Assembly: GCA_947396885.1 (NCBI GenBank)
Contig: OX377204.1
Span: 2,976,001-3,040,000, forward strand
Length of the DNA stretch: 64,000 bases
Direction: 5' to 3'
DNA from: Heligmosomoides polygyrus polygyrus
Lineage: Eukaryota > Nematoda > Chromadorea > Rhabditida > Heligmosomidae
Shown here: positions 21,801 to 30,800 of the stretch, piece after piece
How the letters are laid out: each line of letters opens with the position of its first letter
How positions within the stretch are numbered: the first letter of the stretch is position 1
Made by a program: the position numbers and the translations under genes
The notes under the pieces: model-generated
Told to the model about the DNA's origin: nothing
Databases searched by the model: none
What the model saw: the letters and a program-made list of their open reading frames with translations, nothing else

Positions 21801-24800
21801 CCTCTACCTACTGCACCACCACCCACTTGGACACGGTGCCATCGCGGGCGCACAAGACATCGATCAGACGTCGCAGCGTGGACGCCGACGCGCGATCTCT
21901 GAGCTAGGAGGGCGCAGACAGCAAAGTCTCGGCGTGACCCGCACTGCGGTTACGGTGAGCCGGTCCTGATATCCGCCGTTTATAATTGTCTGTGTGTCGA
22001 AGTAGTATCCGTTTTCGTCGTTAAGACATACGCTTGAGAGTCTTCCCTGTTATGAGAAGGGCATGTATTCGTACATAAATGCGGACTTTATTAATGTTTT
22101 ATAGACGCTGCACTTTTACGTGACGTTGCGGGGCGTCTTGAATTCATACTTGCGCTATTATAAGAAATGCAGTCACAATCGCATTATAGTGGCTACGATA
22201 CGCGGCGCGACACCAGAGCCGGAATAGATATCGATCGGGGGCGCGAAAAATCAATATCTATGGTGATCATAAGGCCGCGCCGCGTGGCGGCGCAAGTATA
22301 AACTAGAGCTTAGGCTGTTCACCTCGCTATTGTGCCTGGACACTAATACCTAATGGAACAAGGATGACGATGAGGCTGGGTGGACAAACCTGTGCAATCT
22401 GGCGTGGCGTAAGGTACGAAGGATATAGAATGAAAGCAGGCCTGACGAGTTTGAATATTTGACGAAGTTCTCTAGCAGAATAAAGGATTCATACAGATTT
22501 TCGCCTCCGAACTCGAGTTCATAGAGGTTTTTCCGACTTACACGATATGATCTATTAAGTCGGATTGACAAGGGAGGAAGCATTATTGAACTTTCGCAAC
22601 CCTGGAGGTTGAATAAAATGTTTCGACCAAGCATCCAGGAGGTTGCTTAACGCACGGGGCCAGATTCATCAACGGCTTAGAGCAATCTAACGTTGAAAAT
22701 ACTGTCGAAATTTCTGATAGCTCGGCTTGTCAACAAGCGATATGGCGAAACACTGAAGCATTTCACCATATTGCTTGTTGATGAGCTGCGCTATCTGGGA
22801 TTTCGGCAGTATTTTCATCGTTAGATTGCGGTAAGTCGTTGATGAATCTGGCCGCTTATCACGGATACGGCACTGGCTGTCAAAATTTCGACATATTACT
22901 GTTATTCTTATCCACCCATATCTACCGTACAGTAGGTTACGGTAGGTATGGGTGGGTAGGAATGGTTGGATTGGATTAAGTAGAGACTGTATGGTGCCCT
23001 CGTATTCGACAGTCTTCTTGCCGTAGTCTATGAGTAGCGATGCTGATTCAGGCATGTGGCTCGCTTACAAGTTCTTTGAAGAGAACAAGTTCCCACATAA
23101 GAAGGTTGGGAAGCTGATCGTAGCAGTGGAACCGGACGAAGTTCCTCGATTAGACGTACGTCATCCTTTTCATTCTCCCCGTTACCTATGTATGACTTGA
23201 GCTCTTTCTTTAGGGATTATTTGAACGCGGCCAAAAGAATGGCTGCAAGGACTTAAAGATGATCGACGGGTCACAAATCAAGGACTACGCACCGCATTGT
23301 AAGGTAGGTATATCTGCACCTGCTTTTTTCGGCTTTTCACACTGCTTTCTTTTCACACTTAGTAGTAATGGCCTGTTCATACTTCGCGACAAGAACGACA
23401 AAAGCGACAAGAGCGACTGGGTGACGGACATAGTGTGGTGTACGTAAGTAACTGCATACTCCACACTCCGTCCGCTACGAATGTAGTGTAGAATGCGTAA
23501 TTATTTACCTACACCACACCATATCCGTCGCCCCAGTAGCTCTTGTCGCTTTTGTCGCTCTTGTCGCGAAGTATGAACAGGCCCTAAGGCCTGAGTTATA
23601 CTCCCGCGGGAGCATCCGCGGAAGGGCGGGAATCGCGCCGAGATTCCTCACCTGGCCAATCGCCGCGCCTCGCCACGCCCGCCTCCGCCGTGCACCATTG
23701 GTCCGCGGACGTTCCGCGGATGCTCCCGCGGGAGTATAACAGATGCCTAAGGGACAGAACATGTCATCCCACTCGCGAAGGTGTCCATTTTCTGGGCGGA
23801 GGGTCGAGATTGATTCTGTGGTATTCAGTTCCTCTGTTTAGAGATATGCTTCAGATTCTTCCCTGGGCCAGGATTCATGAACGACTTACCGGCAAGTAAT
23901 TGCAAAACCTACCGCCATTCCCCACGTAGCCCTAGTTTATGGTTTCGCTGCAACGCGGCGCCGAAACGTGGTCAGAATAGATATCGATCGGGTGGCGCGA
24001 AAAATCGATATCTATGGCGATCGTGACGCCGCACCGCACAGCGGCGCAAGTATAAACTAGGGCTTACGCGCGATTTATGTACGCGCGGCGTTAAAAACCA
24101 GAGGTAACTTTCAAGGTAAATGCTACCTCGCCAGCGCCTCGGGGAACATTCATTTCCATAGCAAGGGTTTTGCTCCGCTGCTAATTTCTTTCCTGGCAGC
24201 GAAGCAAAACCCTCGATTTGGCTGTGATGAAGCGGAAACAGAGGTAAGTTTCTGGAAAGTGGCGAGGAAGTGGCCGTCGTGGTAAATCGGGGCAGGATTT
24301 ACCTCCAGCCGCGTTCAAGAATCCGGGCCCTGCTGGTTAAGAGAACAGCATTATGTGCTCTCGCGGTCGTATGATTCGCTTCGTTAGATGACTGTTTTTC
24401 AGGGCCTCAAAGCCCTATGGTCTCCACACACGGGTATCGTGGACTTTGGTGAAATGGCGAGGGCTCTGGCACATGATTTCGAGAAGAAAGGAGGAACGGT
24501 AGGCGGAGTTGCTCATGTAAATCATCCTCGAGTAGCGTTCTCTACACGTGTCGCTTCAGATTTATATCAACTATCCACTGAGGGCTGTTCACCAATCACC
24601 ACATCCGATGTTTCCGATCGCTCTTCATTCGGATTATCAGAATGTGAGCTTAGATGTCTTTTTATTCGTTTGTTTGATCTATGGCAACTGGGCGTACCAG
24701 CGCGATATGTCCTACCTTATGATTCCTCAATGAAGACGGAAAGATTGGAAATAAGAGAGTACAAACAACGATGTCACAGCAATATAGACGGATGAGGTAA

Positions 24801-27800
24801 ACAAGTAAACACCGCAGTTAGGACCTGCCGTGCCACGAGCCACATGACGCTGTCGTGTGACTCAATGGCGCAATTCGACGTGGCGCATAACGCTCATTTT
24901 CGTGTTCAATCCTGTTTTATCCTGTCAAAGCAGGACAAAACCAGATTGAACACGGATGTCTTAACTCGTTAGTTTCATTCGTACAATTTTCAAGTCAAAT
25001 CGGACATTGGACTATCCTAGTGGGTGGGGGGGGGGGTGGGGAGACTTAGGGTCTGTTCATATTTTGCGACAGCAGCGACAAGAGCAACGAGAGCGATGTG
25101 CGCGCAGCGACGAGAACGACGGCAGCGCCCGGAAAGTATGAACAGGCGATAAGGGCCTGTTCATACTTTGCGACAACAGCGCAGCGCGCGCGGCGTGCGC
25201 AGCGCTCGGAAGTGTGGACAGGCGACAGCAGCGACTAGAGCGACAAGAGCGGCTGGAGCGACAACGCAGGTGCTTGAGTATGAGTAAGTGTTCATACACA
25301 CTTTTCGGCGGCGCGCGCTCGGTTTTAATCGATACGCATGTTTGGCATGTTTGGGCGACGAATTGCTATTGTCGCGAAGTATGAACGGGCCCTTACATTG
25401 ACTGATCAGTCAGTCAATCAACACAGACACTACCGTCATATTACCGATTACCTACCAAACAGTCATATTACCTACATCATCAATATGGCACTCACAAAAA
25501 ATAATACCATGCCTCACCTTGATATGAAGAATGGCAGAATAGGAATCGAACACTAGTGCGCCATGGTGTAATTACGTTCTCCATTCTCCGTCCGTCGCCG
25601 ACGCTAAGTATGAACAGGCGACAAGAGCGACAGGAGCGACAGCGCCAGCGCTCGATGTCTGTATGTCCGAGCCTATAGTGGTCCACCCCCACCCTCACCT
25701 CATACGTTCATAATGTATGCATACTGAGCCGCATGTTGTTTTATCGCCTTTCTTGTCCTTCTGCCATTCATCATCATGAGCAAAGTGTGTCCAAAGAAAC
25801 ACTGTTCTCTCCCGAACTCATGATATAAATGTGGCACTCTAGGGGAGAGGTGGTGGGGTATGAGGACGAAAGAAATCTGGGTGGTTTCTCTTTCTCAGTA
25901 TACCCACGTTATTTCTGTTGTTAGGAGTGAACGTTCTGCTTGGGTATTCTCAGCTTCTTTGTTTTAGTGTCGGATCTACACCCGCTATCTGATCACCTGC
26001 ACCGGCTTGCATTCGGACCGAGTGGCTCAGCTCACGGGATGTTCTCCAGTGCCGAAAATAGTGCCGTTCCGAGGAGAATACCTGATGCTGAAGCCTGAAA
26101 AGCGACACCTGGTCACGACCAACATATACCCTGTAAGTTCCGAGATTTTTACACTTTAGTCGTTCGCAGTACACGAGCAACCGATCATTACTCGATGGTT
26201 TTCATTCCGCTTGACAACTTAAGCCCCGTTTATACTTCCGACGCCGAGCTACGCGATGGCATACATAGTGGCCAAATTGATCTATCGCGTAGCGCGATCA
26301 ATGAGGCCACAATACGTGGCATCGCGTCGCTCGGCGTTGAAGTATAAACGGGGCCTTAAGGCCTGTTCATAGTCCACCACGAGTGTAGCGCAACGGCTAT
26401 TCACCCGCGCAAAGCGTACCTATCGATTTTCACGGGACAAAATTCATCATCAAAATTAGTATGTCTTGCAAGGGCGACCATGTAGCCGCCATCGTAGGCA
26501 TTGAACAGGAGCTTATCACAAAGCCTAGTTCGTCTATTTATTTGTGAACTTTATTTTCTTTTTGCCCTCAATTAATCGCGCTTATTCGGAATTCGGCGTG
26601 CTAAGTAGCTTTGGGGGTCATAATGTAAGGCTGTCCAAACGAATTTTGTTGTACGAACCTAAAATTTCTATGCTGAACAGGTGTGATTTACGTTTGCGCT
26701 GAGCTGAGCTGAACCACCTCATAGTAGATAGACATTTATCTTCATTCTGACGAAGGAGTATGGCACCTGGCATACCTCCGAGTTGCACCAGCGACGGGTC
26801 GCGGCGATAGTACGGACTGCGTAGCTACCTATACAACACTTAAAATACATGTCGCGAAGATGGGCAGCATTTGGAGGTGGAAGCGCGTCAGTGAATCACA
26901 TCGCATCAAATTGGCGTGCCATGCAGAGAGAGCTTGCGCGGCCGGCACTCTTATTGGTCGGGCTCTGTTCGGCCGTTGTTGTGATTGATTATGATTCGCT
27001 GGCGCGCCTCTACCTCCCAATGCTGCCCACCTTCGCGACATGAGTCCCACTTAATATAGGTGACCCCCATCCCCCTTCGCAGGCTTGCTTAGCGCCTGGA
27101 GTTCTACCAGTTGGCCGAGAAAAAGGACATCACGGAACATGCAGAACTTTATCGCGGCATGACGCGATTAAATGATAACCCTCTAGTACGGACTGCGTAG
27201 CTACCTATGCTGTATCGATCGGGCAGCGCGAATTATCTATACCGATAATTCGCGCTGCCCGATCGATACAGATACTTATCGTTTGTCGCGTCGCACCGCG
27301 ATGCTACCATGAACGGCAAGTTACCGATGCAAGTCTAATCGGGGAGGGGGGGGGGGCGGCGCTTGACACATAAAAACCATGGTAAAAGTAAAAAGACATG
27401 CAGCACGAAAGATATACATGCAAACCTTAGGGCCTGCTCATTTTTCGCAACGAGAGCGTCGGTCGGCTTGGTAAATCCTGCGTATCGATTTTTGCCGAGC
27501 CATCGTCCCGCAAAAATCGATACATCCGATTTGCCTGGCCTCTCGTCGCGAACTATGAACAAGCCCTTATGTTCCGTAGTCCTGATAACTGCTCGAATGG
27601 ATGCCCAAAACGGCGTTCCTAATTGGGCGGGGGAGTGGAGGAAAAACACGGCAGAATTAAACAAAACCTGGAATAAATCCGAGCCTCTCTACCTACCGTC
27701 GCAGTCAAACAGTTTACGTGCATTTGTCTGTTCAGTAGAAGTGTAAGGACGTGATGTGACAGTAGTAAGCGTGTTGACGCCAAGACGTAAAAAAGACATT

Positions 27801-30800
27801 GATTTTTATGAAAATGTCAGGTGAATCCCTTCCGATTTTGGACTCCCTCCCCCTCTGATTTTGGACTTGCATCCCGTTACCATCTCTGACCACCAAATAA
27901 GCGGGGAGGTTGAAGAATAGAGTCTATTGGGTTATGGCTAGTCGAAGAAAGTAGGCCTTTAGTGTCAGTGCTGTTGTAACTGCTGGTCGGTAGATCACTT
28001 AGCCCCAGTTTATACTTGCGCCGCTGGCCGGCGCGGCACGATGGTCGGGATAGATATCGACCGAGCAGCGCGAAAAATCGATAACAATGGCGATCATGGT
28101 GCCGCGCTGCGTGGCGACGCAAGTATAAACTAGGGCTAATGTATGTCTAATGCTAACTAGGGCTAACAGATGATCTGTTTCAGGTTCCTACTCCTGGTTT
28201 GCCGTTCCTTGGTGTGCATTTCACTCCTCGAATGAATGGTGACATTTGGCTGGGACCGAACGCTGTACTAGCCTACAAACGAGAGGGATACGGCTACTTC
28301 CAGATCTCACTATACGATCTCTGGGACTCATTAACCTACAGGTTGGTGGTATCGTCAAAAAATGGTTTGGATCTATCCTAGTCGGGGGGGGGGGGTGGCA
28401 CATAACGAAAAATGACGTAACTATTTTACTTGAAACTCACGACACGGCTCCAAGAGGGCAAAACAGCCCTCGACAAGCAAACGAACGAACGAACAAGCAA
28501 GCAAAAACAAACAAATCGCAGCGGTTGTAAAGACATCTCGGCGGTCAAAGCACATTCGAACATAGCTCATCGAGCTGACCACCGCTTGGCATGTTATAAC
28601 CAGGTGAAAAGAGCACATGAAGCCGCATGCCACGTGCTGACCATCGTCTGACATGTTATAACCTGGATCCGTCATTGTGAGTGGGAGCACATAACTTTGT
28701 CTGTTTACAACCGCTGCAAAATGGAGCGTATTTCTCGGTTTTTTGATGAAGTGTGTCATTTTAGGCCCCATTTTGTCCTCCAGAAGCCGCTCCATATGTC
28801 TCATGTCAATTTATTGCATAATCATTAGGTGTGTGCCCTCCCCCCCCCCCCCCCCTGGCTAACCATACTTCGCGTTTGGCAGCTCAGAACGACCGAATAA
28901 GTGTATGCAGAGCGAAGCCCATTTGTTTCAGAAATGACGAAAAGCAGATTGTCGTGACGCGGGTGGCCGATCCCACGTCGAAGCATCGGTGGAGAGGGGG
29001 CGCCACCCACGCCCCGACTTGGAGCCCTTCCGGATCCGCCGCTCGCTAAGGGTGCCCGCCCTAAGACCACGCGGTATTACTGCCCATAAGCCCTGTTCGG
29101 ATCTATTGTGCCGCGGTGTTAAGTCATGATCCTAATCCAACACACTTCCATGAAACACCTTGCAACGAGGACAGAACTGTACACTTGCCCCCAGGGTTAC
29201 CCCCTTTGGTCGAGGCGTCCTCCGGCCTCTGGCGGTCCCCCTGGAATTAGACTGGCTCACACTCTTCCATATACTCAGCCAACTTGGGCTTGACAGACCA
29301 TATTAAATATATAGTGGACAACTATAAAGGTTTAGGATAGTCTAACTATTTACGATACAAAGTACAAAACCTATTAAGAGTTCCTACGAGATAAGGGAAG
29401 GCCGCACCCCAGCTACTAAGGGACTAGCAAAGCCGACAACCCGCCGGCCATGGCCGGCCCTGTCCCTGTGGCGTATGCCAAGTCAGGGGCGACGGGGCCG
29501 GTCACAGGACCGGCGTTACCTGCGGGTTACGGACGGTAGACGAGGCGACGAAGGCTGGAAAAGTCGAGCATGGCGACTGGTGGACACTCTAAGGCGATGG
29601 AGGCTCTTCGTCGTCCTAAGCTGGACGATCTCGGTGACCCCGGGCTAGGCGTAACCTTCCTCGACGACGGCAGACATTGGCGGACGGCGGAGACCAGGAG
29701 ACGAGCGCTCAGCAGGAGCGGCAAGCCGACGACTGACTGGTATCCCGGCTAGAGCGCTCAGGGGCACGCTCCCCTGCGTCTCTAGCCGTTTCGAGAAGCT
29801 TCCCTGCGCGGGTGACGCGTTGGCGCAGGCTTCGACCTGTCTATCGACGCGTTTTGACCTGTTGACCCCGCGACGACCGTACAGTCGTACGGAAGTCACG
29901 GCACAGATATTCAAACCTAGTTTGTGCGTACAGCAGAGCTACGACAAAGTCCGTACGCGCTAGGTCCACCGATCGCTTATCCAAGTGGATATGACTGCCT
30001 ACTAATAGACTAGGACGCTAGCTCTTATAACGCAGAATACGTTACAACAGCTAGCGTCTTTCACACTGTCCATCTGTCGGTGTGAGAGGCATAAAAACGG
30101 AGAAGCGTGGATGATGCTAGGATATGTACTCACCTCGAAAGGCCCCCGCACACTTCTGTGGCAACGCCGCTCGCCGCTATAGTTAAGGATAGGACAGGGA
30201 CGCCGCCGGCGGCGAACTCTGCGTCTCTGCCCCGTGATTAAGGATAGGGCCGCGGCGTTAGGCCCCGTTTATACTTCGACGCCGAGCGACGCCACGGCAT
30301 GTAAAGTGGCCAAATTGATCGATCGCGTCGCTCAATCAATATGACCACTGTACGTGGCGTCGCGTCGCTCGGCGTCGAAGTATAAACGGGGCCTTACCGC
30401 AGAAGTGTGTGGGAGCCTTTAGATCTGTTTCATGGCTCTATGACGGCGATCACCGCGTGCTGGCGATCTTCCAAATAAGTAATCCACCACGGTCTTTTGT
30501 AGGTGGGAATTCACTGCTGCTAATGAAGATTTGTCTATTGATCACCCTTGTGATCATGTGGGCGAGGAAGACTATAAATCGAAACAAGTTCGAATGTGCC
30601 TGTTTGGTAACTATACTTTGTTTAGTGGTGTGCAGAAAATCGCAAGGAAGTACTTCAAGTATGGAATGACCGAGCTGTATCGTGGTATTTGGATCAACGC
30701 TCAAGTCAGGCAACTGCAACGGTTCATGCCTGACCTAAAATATAGCGATGTCACCAGGTGCGCGCTTTTCATTCTTTTGCTTTTTTATTTTTCAATTTCA

